Shown: in pieces, positions 1 to 8,545 of the stretch
Layout of the letters: the number at the start of each line of letters is the position of its first letter
Position numbering within the stretch: the first letter of the stretch is position 1
Source of the DNA: an uncultured Muribaculaceae bacterium
Lineage (GTDB): Bacteria > Bacteroidota > Bacteroidia > Bacteroidales > Muribaculaceae
Direction of reading: 5' to 3'
Assembly (NCBI GenBank): GCA_947628305.1
Contig: CANQZG010000004.1
Coordinates: 62,001-126,000 of the forward strand
DNA: 64,000 nucleotides
Translations under genes and position numbers: made by a program
The notes under the pieces: generated by a model
The model's input: the letters and a program-made list of their open reading frames with translations, nothing else
Told to the model about the DNA's origin: nothing
Databases searched by the model: none

Positions 1-371
1 CCGAGGAGGTGTCACTCGCCATCGGCAAAGGCGGCCTGAACATCAAGCTCGCATCGAAACTCACAGGATATGAAATCGATGTCTACCGCGAAACCGAAGA
101 AAAATATGACGATGATATCTATCTTGACGAATTCAAGGACGAAATCGATTCATGGGTTATCGACTCGCTCAAGAACATCGGCTGCGTGACAGCCAAGGAT
201 GTACTGAACGCCCCTCGTCAGATGCTCATCGACAAGGCCGACCTCGAGGAAGACACCGTCGACAATGTACTTGCCGTGCTTCGCGCTGAATTTGAGGATG
301 AACCAGAGACCTCATCCGAACCGGAGGCCGATGACACCGAAACTGAACCCGAACAGACTTCCAACGACTGA
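1..371 (+). CDS. nusA: Transcription termination/antitermination factor NusA, C-terminal part
   Basis: The frame is open from the window edge, so the start lies outside. The visible 122 codons begin in the second KH domain (AIGKGGLNIKLASKLTGYEIDV is its GxxG-type RNA-binding core). A helical region follows, resembling the helix-hairpin-helix repeats that end many NusA proteins. The tail is very acidic (Glu/Asp/Thr-rich, last 25 residues), which is common in Bacteroidota NusA. NusA binds RNA polymerase and nascent RNA to control pausing and termination. infB follows 49 bases downstream, the usual nusA-infB arrangement, which supports the call. Confidence 0.93.
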   Translation, partial: EEVSLAIGKGGLNIKLASKLTGYEIDVYRETEEKYDDDIYLDEFKDEIDSWVIDSLKNIGCVTAKDVLNAPRQMLIDKADLEEDTVDNVLAVLRAEFEDEPETSSEPEADDTETEPEQTSND

Positions 372-420
372 TATAACCACGATTTCTCATTCCCTCTCCC
401 CTCTTTAAAACCACTTTTTT

Positions 421-3303
421 ATGGCGAGAATAAAAATAAGCAAAGTTGTAAAAGATATAAACGTCGCACTGCCGACAGTCATCGATTTCCTTAGCAAGAA
501 AGGCATAACGGTCGAGGACAACCCGAATGCCCGTATTGATGAGGAAATCTACGGACTGCTGCTCGATGAGTTCAAATCGGACCGCACCGAGAAAAGCAAG
601 TCAGAGAAATTCCTCTCCGAACGTCAGAAGGACAAGGAGAAAGAAAAAACCAAACCCGCCCCTGAACCAGTCGAAATTAAGTTAGGCAGCGACATCCAAC
701 GGCCAAAGGTAATCGGTCACATCAACCTTGACAAAAAAGGCAACCCCGTAACGGAAAAACCGGCTTCCACACCTGTCCCCGAAGCAAAAAAAACTGAAAA
801 AACCGAGGGAAAAACCGCTGCCATAAATCCAGAGTCCGCACCTGAGACAAAGGTTGAAGAACCCAAGGAGCAACCCAAGGCCACCGAAGAAAAAGCCAAG
901 GTTGAGACACCTGAAGTCATACCTGTCGAGAAAAAGGCCGAAGAAAAACCTAAACCCGCACCGGCAGAACCTAAAGCAGAGTCCAAGCCGGCTGCCATCG
1001 TTTCCACGCCCACCAAGGCCGAGCCTGTGAAAGAACAGGAAACGCAGGAGGCCAAGGAACCCGAAATATTCTCAGTCGGTGTACCCGCACCCGATACGAC
1101 AATAAAAGTCGTGGGCAAAATCGACCTCGACGCCATCAACCAGTCGACACGTCCAAAGAAAAAGACCAAGGAGGAGAAGCGTAACGAACGTATCGCCAAG
1201 GACAAGGCGGCATCGGGCGACCGCAAGAAGCGTAAACGCATCGGCGGCAAGGAGAAAGTCGATATCGAGAAAGCCGGTAACCAGGCATCGGGCAACCAAT
1301 CTAACGGCAACGGAGGGGGACGTGGCAATGACCGTAACCGTCGCGACAAAAACGCCTCCAAGGAAAACCGCAACCGACGCCCCGTACACACCGAGGTTAA
1401 CGAGGAGGACGTACAGAAGCAGGTCAAGGAGACACTCGCCCGCCTGACCCAAAAGGACAAGACCCAAAAGAAAGGTGCAAAATGGCGCAAAGAGAAACGA
1501 GAGGCGTTCGCCTCTCGTGAGCGCGAGGCCGCGCAACTCGAAAAAGCCGAGAGCAAGACGTTGAAACTCACCGAGTTCGTTACCGCCAATGACCTCGCAT
1601 CAATGATGGATGTACCCATCAACCAGGTAATCGGTACATGTATGAACATCGGCGTGATGGTCTCCATCAACCAACGCCTCGATGCTGAGACAATCAACAT
1701 CGTGGCCGAGGAATTCGGTTTCAAGACCGAGTATATGTCAGCCGAAGTGGCCGATGCAATCCACCAGGAGGAGGACAGCGAGGAAGACCTCGAGACACGC
1801 CCCCCGATTGTAACAGTCATGGGACACGTCGACCACGGCAAGACATCGTTGCTCGACTATATACGCAAGGCCAACGTGATTGCAGGTGAGGCCGGAGGCA
1901 TCACACAGCACATCGGTGCATACAACGTGAAACTCTCGGACGGACGTCACATCACGTTCCTCGACACCCCCGGTCACGAAGCGTTCACAGCCATGCGTGC
2001 ACGCGGTGCCAAGGTGACCGACCTTTGTATCATCATCGTGGCCGCCGACGACAACGTCATGCCACAGACAGTCGAGGCCATCAACCATGCATCGGCAGCA
2101 GGAGTTCCTATTGTGTTTGCCATCAACAAGATAGACAAACCGACAGCCAACCCTGACAAAATCAAGGAGGAACTTGCCAACATGAACTATCTCGTCGAGG
2201 ACTGGGGCGGCAAATATCAGTCACAGGACATCTCGGCCAAGAAAGGCATCGGTGTCGATGAACTGATGGAGAAAGTGCTCCTTGAAGCCGAGATGCTCGA
2301 CCTCAAGGCCAATCCAGACCGCAACGCCACGGGTTCAATTATTGAATCGTCACTTGACAAAGGACGCGGATACGTGGCCACAGTACTTGTCCAGAACGGC
2401 ACCCTGCGCGTGGGCGACACAATCCTCGCCGGGACACACTACGGCAAGGTGAAAGCCATGTTCAACGAGCGAAACCAACGCATCAAGGAGGTCGGCCCCG
2501 CCGAACCCGCGTTGATTCTCGGCCTGAATGGCGCACCGACGGCAGGTGACACATTCAACGTGATGGAAACCGAGCAGGAGGCACGTGAAATCGCCAACAA
2601 GCGCGAACAGTTGCAGCGCGAACAGGGCTTACGCACCAAGAAAATCCTCACCCTCGAGGATATCGGCCGCCGCCGTGCAATCGGTAACTTCCAGGAACTG
2701 AACGTCATCGTCAAGGGCGACGTGGACGGTTCAATCGAGGCCTTGAGCGACTCGCTCATCAAGCTGTCGACCGAGGAAATCCAAGTCAACGTCCTGCACA
2801 AGGCCGTCGGCGAAATCTCGGAGAGCGATGTCACACTCGCAGCCGCATCCGATGCAATCATCATCGGCTTCCAGGTGCGTCCTTCGCTGGCGGCAAGACG
2901 CGCATCCGAGCGTGACGGTGTCGAAATCCGCCTCTATTCGGTTATCTACCAGGCTATCGAGGAGGTCAAGGATGCCATGGAAGGCATGCTCGCGCCCGAA
3001 ATCAAGGAGGAGGTCACCGGTACAGCCGAAGTACTCCAGACATTCAAGATTTCCAAGGTTGGCACCATCGCCGGGGCAATCGTGCGCGAAGGCCGCATAA
3101 AACGGTCGTCAAAGGTGCGTCTCATCCGCGACGGTATTGTCAAGTACACCGGCGAACTCGGCTCGCTCAAGCGAATGAAAGACGATGTCAAGGAGGTCGT
3201 TTCAGGATATGACTGCGGTATCAGCATCGCAGGATACAACGATATCCACGAAGGCGACATAATCGAAGCCTACGAGGAAGTCGAAGTGAAGAAAACGCTC
3301 TGA
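421..3303 (+). CDS. infB: Translation initiation factor IF-2
   Basis: This 960-residue GTPase delivers initiator fMet-tRNA to the 30S subunit and promotes subunit joining. An IF2_N-type domain covers residues 1-55. A long charged linker rich in Lys, Glu, Pro and Ala runs to about 375, and a second IF2_N-like segment spans 380-435. The G domain carries the P-loop GHVDHGKT near 467, DTPGHE near 514 and NKID near 568, followed by the beta-barrel domains and the fMet-tRNA-binding C domain. The length is normal for Bacteroidota IF-2. It lies downstream of nusA, as in most bacteria, and folK starts 5 bases after its stop, so the genes are probably co-transcribed. Confidence 0.98.
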   Translation: MARIKISKVVKDINVALPTVIDFLSKKGITVEDNPNARIDEEIYGLLLDEFKSDRTEKSKSEKFLSERQKDKEKEKTKPAPEPVEIKLGSDIQRPKVIGHINLDKKGNPVTEKPASTPVPEAKKTEKTEGKTAAINPESAPETKVEEPKEQPKATEEKAKVETPEVIPVEKKAEEKPKPAPAEPKAESKPAAIVSTPTKAEPVKEQETQEAKEPEIFSVGVPAPDTTIKVVGKIDLDAINQSTRPKKKTKEEKRNERIAKDKAASGDRKKRKRIGGKEKVDIEKAGNQASGNQSNGNGGGRGNDRNRRDKNASKENRNRRPVHTEVNEEDVQKQVKETLARLTQKDKTQKKGAKWRKEKREAFASREREAAQLEKAESKTLKLTEFVTANDLASMMDVPINQVIGTCMNIGVMVSINQRLDAETINIVAEEFGFKTEYMSAEVADAIHQEEDSEEDLETRPPIVTVMGHVDHGKTSLLDYIRKANVIAGEAGGITQHIGAYNVKLSDGRHITFLDTPGHEAFTAMRARGAKVTDLCIIIVAADDNVMPQTVEAINHASAAGVPIVFAINKIDKPTANPDKIKEELANMNYLVEDWGGKYQSQDISAKKGIGVDELMEKVLLEAEMLDLKANPDRNATGSIIESSLDKGRGYVATVLVQNGTLRVGDTILAGTHYGKVKAMFNERNQRIKEVGPAEPALILGLNGAPTAGDTFNVMETEQEAREIANKREQLQREQGLRTKKILTLEDIGRRRAIGNFQELNVIVKGDVDGSIEALSDSLIKLSTEEIQVNVLHKAVGEISESDVTLAAASDAIIIGFQVRPSLAARRASERDGVEIRLYSVIYQAIEEVKDAMEGMLAPEIKEEVTGTAEVLQTFKISKVGTIAGAIVREGRIKRSSKVRLIRDGIVKYTGELGSLKRMKDDVKEVVSGYDCGISIAGYNDIHEGDIIEAYEEVEVKKTL

Positions 3304-3308
3304 CACCG

Positions 3309-3794
3309 ATGGAAAATGTCGCCCGCAAGGCACACATAAACATCGGCTCGAATATAGAACCGCGGCTTGCCCACATCGGGCAGGCCGTCTCTATGTTGAA
3401 ACAGCTCGTAGACCCGCTTTTAAAGGTCTCTCGCCCCGTCGAGACCCCGCCGTGGGGATTCACCTCCCCTAACGATTTCATGAACGTAGGCGTCCTTATT
3501 TCGACCCCATTGCCCCCGTCGACATTACAGGGACTGCTACAGGATATCCAGTCACGCATAGACCCGTCGCCCCACCGCGACGAAGCGGGCAATTACATTG
3601 ACCGTAAAATTGACATCGACTTCATCGCCATGGAAGACGAAGTCATCACAACCCCCGCGCTCACACTCCCTCACCCGCGCATGTCATCACGCGAGTTCGT
3701 CCTGCTCCCGATGATAGAACTCGACCCCACGTGGAAACACCCCCTCACAGACATGACACCGCTCCAGATGTTATCGGAAATCAATAAATCTTAG
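3309..3794 (+). CDS. folK: 2-amino-4-hydroxy-6-hydroxymethyldihydropteridine pyrophosphokinase (HPPK)
   Basis: This 161-residue enzyme transfers pyrophosphate from ATP to 6-hydroxymethyl-dihydropterin in folate synthesis. Recognisable features are the N-terminal NIGSN segment, the central PHRDE loop region, the metal-binding D-I-D of KIDIDFIAM, and the C-terminal LPHPRMSSREFVLLPM motif. The size matches the family. The gene sits 5 bases after infB and 5 bases before the next gene, so it is probably translated from the nusA-infB transcript. No other folate gene is nearby. The family call is secure; only the genomic setting is unusual. Confidence 0.93.
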   Translation: MENVARKAHINIGSNIEPRLAHIGQAVSMLKQLVDPLLKVSRPVETPPWGFTSPNDFMNVGVLISTPLPPSTLQGLLQDIQSRIDPSPHRDEAGNYIDRKIDIDFIAMEDEVITTPALTLPHPRMSSREFVLLPMIELDPTWKHPLTDMTPLQMLSEINKS

Positions 3795-3799
3795 TTTTT

Positions 3800-4894
3800 A
3801 TGTCCATTCTCCACACCATGAAAGCCATTTTTAACCTACTCATCGCCCTATCTGCCACCTTCATGACAGTCGATGCCGCTGACACGGAAAAACAATTCGC
3901 CACCGGCCCGATTCGCGACCTTGCATTAATATATCAGGGAGGCGCACACCGACCCGACTGGACACAGCGACAATTTGAACCGTATGTCTCCCATACATTC
4001 GCCGACGGAAGCACTGATTGGCTTTTTGACGGATTCCTTTTCCTGGAATTCAAGGACGGCGAAGGTCGTCAGTTTTCGCCGGGATATGACAAACTGAACG
4101 CACGTCGCAGCGAGTGGGAACGATACCTCGACCGCCTGTTTGAACGAGGAAAATCACTGGATGCGCTCGACCGTTGTATCGACACGACCCGACAACGCAT
4201 CAGAGACCCCGGTTTCCGTCACAAAATCATACTGACGGTAATGGTACCCATAATCGCACAGACCGATTGGGGTGAAATCAACGGCCAAAAACTTGATTTC
4301 AACCGTCTCGACGACCGAAAGGCAGCCTGCCGGTGGTTCATCGACCAACTCGTCTCACGCTTCGCCGCACAGAAGTACAAAAACATCGACCTTTCAGGCC
4401 TTTACTGGATAGACGAGGACATGGTGCACACGCAGGATTTCCCTAAGGACATCTCGTCCTATATCCACTCCAAGGGGTTACAATTCGTGTGGATACCCTA
4501 TTTCAAGGCCCCGGGGCATGACCGATGGCGTGAACTTGGATTCGACATCGCCTACCATCAACCCAACCACTTCTTTGATAAGAAGATTCCCGACGCCAGG
4601 CTCGACCGGGCATGCGACATCGCGCTCGATAACGGCATGGCAATGGAATTTGAATGCGACGAGAGAGCCAACTACAACGAACAGGACAGCTATATCATCC
4701 GCATGGAATCCTACATCGAGGCTTTCCAACGCCGTGGAGTGTTTGACAACTCGGCAATCGCCTACTACACAGGCGGTACAGGACTGAATGTAATGGCCGA
4801 CAACCCGTGCCCCGAAAACCGCGCCGTCATGGACCGCCTCGCCCGTTTAATTGTAAACCGTCGCGCCAATCACAACCTCATCAATAGTCGCTGA
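3800..4894 (+). CDS. DUF4855 family secreted protein
   Basis: This 364-residue protein has an N-terminal signal peptide whose hydrophobic stretch is followed by VDAAD, a likely signal peptidase I site. An alternative ATG six codons later (3818) would give a tidier signal. The body matches my recollection of DUF4855, a family with a glycoside-hydrolase-like TIM-barrel character. Visible segments are GGAHRPDW, the acidic stretch FDGFLFLEF, GLYWIDEDM and AYYTGG. The enzymatic activity is unknown, and the aspartate/glutamate-rich strand ends are only compatible with sugar hydrolysis. It is the last gene of the nusA-infB-folK run and overlaps the convergent pldA by 14 bases. Confidence 0.7.
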   Translation: MSILHTMKAIFNLLIALSATFMTVDAADTEKQFATGPIRDLALIYQGGAHRPDWTQRQFEPYVSHTFADGSTDWLFDGFLFLEFKDGEGRQFSPGYDKLNARRSEWERYLDRLFERGKSLDALDRCIDTTRQRIRDPGFRHKIILTVMVPIIAQTDWGEINGQKLDFNRLDDRKAACRWFIDQLVSRFAAQKYKNIDLSGLYWIDEDMVHTQDFPKDISSYIHSKGLQFVWIPYFKAPGHDRWRELGFDIAYHQPNHFFDKKIPDARLDRACDIALDNGMAMEFECDERANYNEQDSYIIRMESYIEAFQRRGVFDNSAIAYYTGGTGLNVMADNPCPENRAVMDRLARLIVNRRANHNLINSR

Positions 4895-5717
4895 ACAGAC
4901 GCGGCTTGATGACGATGCCGAGACGCACGGTCGAATGGAATTCCTTGTAGGCGAGCAACCCCTCGCCGTAGCCGTTGTAGTATTGTAGGAACAGATACTG
5001 GTTCTCCCCCTTGAACAGGCGGTAATTAAGCTCAAGAGTCGTATTATAATTGAGTCTCCACCCTTTGCGTTTGGTTAGGATGACCGATATTCCGAATCGC
5101 TTGTTGAATATCGAGAAAGATGAACCCACCTGATATATTCCACAATAGTCAAGGATGTCCTTGTTGTTCTGCCCGTCAATGATAGGAATCCACACCTTTC
5201 CATGTACAATGAACGAGGGGTCAATCATGATGTTAGCGGCAAGTGACACCTTGTTCCACGAACGCGACTCAAGGCCGTCACGGCCATTGCTCTCATGTTC
5301 CAACAGGAATGTCAGCTTCCCGACAAAACGGTTCTTGACAAAAAGCGGCTTCGTCAACCCGATTCCCGGATTGAAATTGAGGTCGGTCATCGGCATCGAG
5401 TTTTCGAGCACATTCCAGAAACATTTCTGCGAGTAGAACAGGAATAGATAAGTATTCCACGGTAATGTGCTGCGCGTCAGCCTTTGCGCGATTGAAATCT
5501 GAAATTTTATATTGGAATTCTCACGTGTCGGTTTCTGACCGACAGTCGTTCCAAAAATAAAATAATTGTCCTTATAGAGACCGAAATAAGGAGAATCGTC
5601 AAACGCCCGGCGCACACTGTCTGCATCAATCTTCTCCCGGTCAATCGATACAATCTGCGACATCGCCACGACAGGGAAGACAATTATGGTCAAAAGATAT
5701 ATCAGGATTCGTTTCAT
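4881..5717 (-). CDS. pldA: Outer membrane phospholipase A
   Basis: This 278-residue outer-membrane beta-barrel hydrolyses acyl chains from phospholipids that reach the outer leaflet. A signal peptide ends at VVAMSQ. The family's catalytic Ser-His-Asn set is visible as His141 and Ser143 in HESNG and Asn155 in SRSWN, closely resembling E. coli OMPLA. Alternating aromatic strands run to the C-terminus, which ends FSDY as outer-membrane proteins often end on an aromatic residue. It is the last gene of a minus-strand envelope operon, 15 bases after the lipoprotein gene, and its 3' end overlaps the convergent DUF4855 gene. Confidence 0.88.
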   Translation of the reverse strand: MKRILIYLLTIIVFPVVAMSQIVSIDREKIDADSVRRAFDDSPYFGLYKDNYFIFGTTVGQKPTRENSNIKFQISIAQRLTRSTLPWNTYLFLFYSQKCFWNVLENSMPMTDLNFNPGIGLTKPLFVKNRFVGKLTFLLEHESNGRDGLESRSWNKVSLAANIMIDPSFIVHGKVWIPIIDGQNNKDILDYCGIYQVGSSFSIFNKRFGISVILTKRKGWRLNYNTTLELNYRLFKGENQYLFLQYYNGYGEGLLAYKEFHSTVRLGIVIKPRLFSDY

Positions 5718-5732
5718 TGACTATACAAGAGG

Positions 5733-6752
5733 TTATTTGCGTGGGAGCCTCGCGGCACGGGCGGAACGTTCGGCGGCACGCACACTCGTCCCGCGGTAGA
5801 TTTGCCGTGCCGTTGAATCAGCGACAATAAAAAACGGCAAACGGGGAATGGCGAGAGACCTGATGCTCCCGGCTGCGGCCGACCCCGGAGCCCAGGACTG
5901 AACCCACGTTGCGCTGTCAGGCTCGATAGAGGCCCGCCACTGCGTTGAATCACCGGCGAGCGACACTTCTATCACCTTGAGATATTTCGGCGAAAAATCA
6001 GCCTCCATTGATTTCAGACGGGATGTCACGCTGTCATCCTTAACCCCATCGCCTGAAAACACCAGCAGAGTATAACTGTGACGGGCAGGATAAAAGTGCA
6101 CCACCGAGTCACCGGCTGTATAAAGATTCATGGTCTTCAGTTTTCCACGCGCCGCGGTCGAGACCTGTTCACCCACCGCCGAGACAATGTTCTTGACAAG
6201 AGCCTCGGGGCGCGCTTCGGGCGCAATCAGGTTCATCAGGGAATCAGCGGCAAGCTCGTTGCCCGGGGAATAGAACCGAAGCAGCAACATCAACGTTGAC
6301 GCCATGCTCTCCCTGTTTCGCCCCACATAGTCGGCGACCGCCATGTTGATTCCACGTACATCACGCTTCATCAACACCGAATCGTTGTCATTAAGCCATT
6401 TAGCGTAATCACGTGATGCACTGTTACCTTTTATCTCCACTCCGAAAGGCTCGTCCAACGTCATCTTGAACGTCACTTTATCACCATTGGAGGCAATAAA
6501 ATCCACAAGATGGCGGTTTCCAGCACTGATTTCGACCAATGTCGGGTCTTCTGACACACCTTTGAACTCGACCTTGCCGTCACGGGCCATGGCCTCGACA
6601 CGCTGCACCCCGCCATTTCCGAAATAAATCATCTCGACCGCTTGTTCACCAAGCCCCTCTACCTCGCCTTTTACCGTAAAATCATCATTGGAGCCACATG
6701 CCGCCAACAAAACCGATGCGACGAGCGGTATAATATTCCTGAACCACCCCAT
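5733..6752 (-). CDS. Thioredoxin-fold-like lipoprotein with DUF4369-type N-terminus
   Basis: The protein is 339 residues long from the ATG at 6752. A TTG nine bases further upstream is possible but less likely. A signal peptide ends in the lipobox LLAAC (Cys19), predicting a lipoprotein. Residues about 25-110 resemble DUF4369 (FTVKGEVEGL, VEFKGV), the usual partner domain of Bacteroidota thiol-disulfide oxidoreductases. The C-terminal half has thioredoxin-like strands (YTLLVFSGDGV, RLPFFIVADS), but no CxxC is present where the active site should be, so it is probably not a redox enzyme. It sits between a beta-barrel gene and pldA. Function unknown. Confidence 0.7.
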   Translation of the reverse strand: MGWFRNIIPLVASVLLAACGSNDDFTVKGEVEGLGEQAVEMIYFGNGGVQRVEAMARDGKVEFKGVSEDPTLVEISAGNRHLVDFIASNGDKVTFKMTLDEPFGVEIKGNSASRDYAKWLNDNDSVLMKRDVRGINMAVADYVGRNRESMASTLMLLLRFYSPGNELAADSLMNLIAPEARPEALVKNIVSAVGEQVSTAARGKLKTMNLYTAGDSVVHFYPARHSYTLLVFSGDGVKDDSVTSRLKSMEADFSPKYLKVIEVSLAGDSTQWRASIEPDSATWVQSWAPGSAAAGSIRSLAIPRLPFFIVADSTARQIYRGTSVRAAERSARAARLPRK

Positions 6753-6757
6753 ATCAA

Positions 6758-8545
6758 TCAAAACTTATAGGCCGCCCCGACAAGGAACGAGATTCCCATG
6801 TCAGGTCGCAATGAAATATCGTAGGAGGTGTGATTGAGCAGGTTATCACCGCTCGCGAATACACTCAGCCGTTCCGACAGCGCGTAATTGGCCCGCAGCG
6901 ACAACGACGAACGATTTTTCAGCATGACTGTCGAGAATGCCGACATGGGGATTCCACCCTCATTCCAGTTCTCGCGGGTTATGATTTTACGCCCGCATCT
7001 CAACGAGAACGATGCCTCGACATCGAGATTCTTCACAGGGTTGACCGTCAGTGACAAGTCAACGACATGGCGGGCGCGGTCACGCCATTGGTAATAACCC
7101 TTGTCATAGTCCTGCGGTGCAGTCGTATAGGAGACGCGAGCCTTGATTTTATCCCGCCAGTTGTAGCCGATTTCAGCTCCGAGATGATAACCTTTGATTC
7201 CCACGGGGACAAACATAGCCACCGATGACGATTCATCTCCCGCTACAGGCATAAGCCAGTCAGAGGCCTTGGCATAACCGCCGAAGAACTGCAGATACCC
7301 GCCCTTGAACGGCCCGATTGTAACCTTTCCCGACACATCGAACGGCACATGGGAATAGCCGTAGGCCGCGGCAGGGAGACAGTAACGCGACACATCCCAC
7401 AGTGTTGAAAGCGAATTCTGTTCCACACCGCCGGTCACGAGCCCCTCGATTGCAAAGAAAGTCGAGGGAGTCCACGCAACAGTTACATCGGGTGAAACAT
7501 GGAACACCTTCCCTTCGTTGAAACTGATGTCAAGGCGTGCACCCACAGCCACAGTGAAATGAGTCGAGCCATATCGGTAACCCGGTGTAAGCGACAGCAA
7601 TCCGTCAGTACCCGACCCTTTCGGTGCAAAGACAGTCATATCGGGCGATATATATGCAGGGTAGAAGCCCTCACCTCGGTGCAACAATGACAAATCCGCC
7701 CCCAGATGCACATCGGCCTCATCGCTGAACGGCAACGTTCCGAGCAGGTTCAATGTATAATTGTTTTCGGCCACCGGCGACACACGCATATATTCAGGTC
7801 CTTGCGGGTCTTCCACCATCAACAATGGATTGTGCTTACCGTAAGCGAACCGACGGAAATTGAACGATGCGGTATAATCGAGCGCATCCACCTCCGATAT
7901 ACATCCAATCCTGGCATTCAGACGCGTGGCTGTACGGTAATACCGTGTCAGATACGTCTCGTCAGTGTCAAACGCTGACTCATAGTTGCCCGCCCGGTTG
8001 TACATGTAATCAAGCGATGCCCCGAGAGTGGATACCTTCCCGACGGCGACCCTGAAATCGGCTCCGACCGCCACCGTGTTCTCACGCCAGTAAACATTAT
8101 CCCTGCCATCAACGGCATCAGCTTGACAATAAGGCTTACGCTTATAGTTTTCACTGTCAAACTGCATCCACGCCGTCAACCTCATACGGTCGTTATCGAC
8201 AAACTTGTAACCGGCCGATACCCCGGCGTTGAACGGCAACGGGAAAATACCCCCCGCCACATATCCGCGATAGGGCGAAGTATAGAGTGTATCGGCGTAT
8301 GCCGCCGGTTCAAGAAACGATGCCAACGGTCTGACACGGGCCGCCACCGCTTGCTCGCTCGCCTTCAATGAAACCGGCTTCACAGCAGGAAGTGACACCA
8401 AGGGTGTCATGTTCAACCGCGTCGCCTCACGTTCGATAGGTGTAATCTCACGCTCAACCGTGATTTCTTTATGCAAGTCCTGTGCCGTGACCGACATCAT
8501 CGCCCCCATGACTGATATCGCTGTCAATATTGTAAGTCTGTTCAT
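6758..8545 (-). CDS. Outer-membrane beta-barrel protein, TonB-dependent-receptor-like, no plug seen
   Basis: This 595-residue protein has a signal peptide ending MSVTAQ. From about residue 90 to the end it is a series of alternating strands with frequent Tyr, Phe and Trp, finishing in NLLNHTSYD and a terminal Phe, as in the barrels of TonB-dependent receptors. I see no carboxypeptidase-like domain and no plug motif, so calling it a receptor would go beyond the sequence. Its start overlaps the stop of the upstream TPR gene by four bases, and the next lipoprotein gene begins five bases after its stop. This suggests coupled translation and a shared envelope function. Confidence 0.75.
   Translation of the reverse strand: MNRLTILTAISVMGAMMSVTAQDLHKEITVEREITPIEREATRLNMTPLVSLPAVKPVSLKASEQAVAARVRPLASFLEPAAYADTLYTSPYRGYVAGGIFPLPFNAGVSAGYKFVDNDRMRLTAWMQFDSENYKRKPYCQADAVDGRDNVYWRENTVAVGADFRVAVGKVSTLGASLDYMYNRAGNYESAFDTDETYLTRYYRTATRLNARIGCISEVDALDYTASFNFRRFAYGKHNPLLMVEDPQGPEYMRVSPVAENNYTLNLLGTLPFSDEADVHLGADLSLLHRGEGFYPAYISPDMTVFAPKGSGTDGLLSLTPGYRYGSTHFTVAVGARLDISFNEGKVFHVSPDVTVAWTPSTFFAIEGLVTGGVEQNSLSTLWDVSRYCLPAAAYGYSHVPFDVSGKVTIGPFKGGYLQFFGGYAKASDWLMPVAGDESSSVAMFVPVGIKGYHLGAEIGYNWRDKIKARVSYTTAPQDYDKGYYQWRDRARHVVDLSLTVNPVKNLDVEASFSLRCGRKIITRENWNEGGIPMSAFSTVMLKNRSSLSLRANYALSERLSVFASGDNLLNHTSYDISLRPDMGISFLVGAAYKF

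Noticed and set aside
717-1841. A long open frame of 374 codons antisense to the linker and start of the G domain of infB
   Set aside because: It mirrors the codon bias and Lys/Glu-rich composition of infB, has low-complexity Ser/Phe/Leu content and no recognisable domain. It is a shadow of a real gene.
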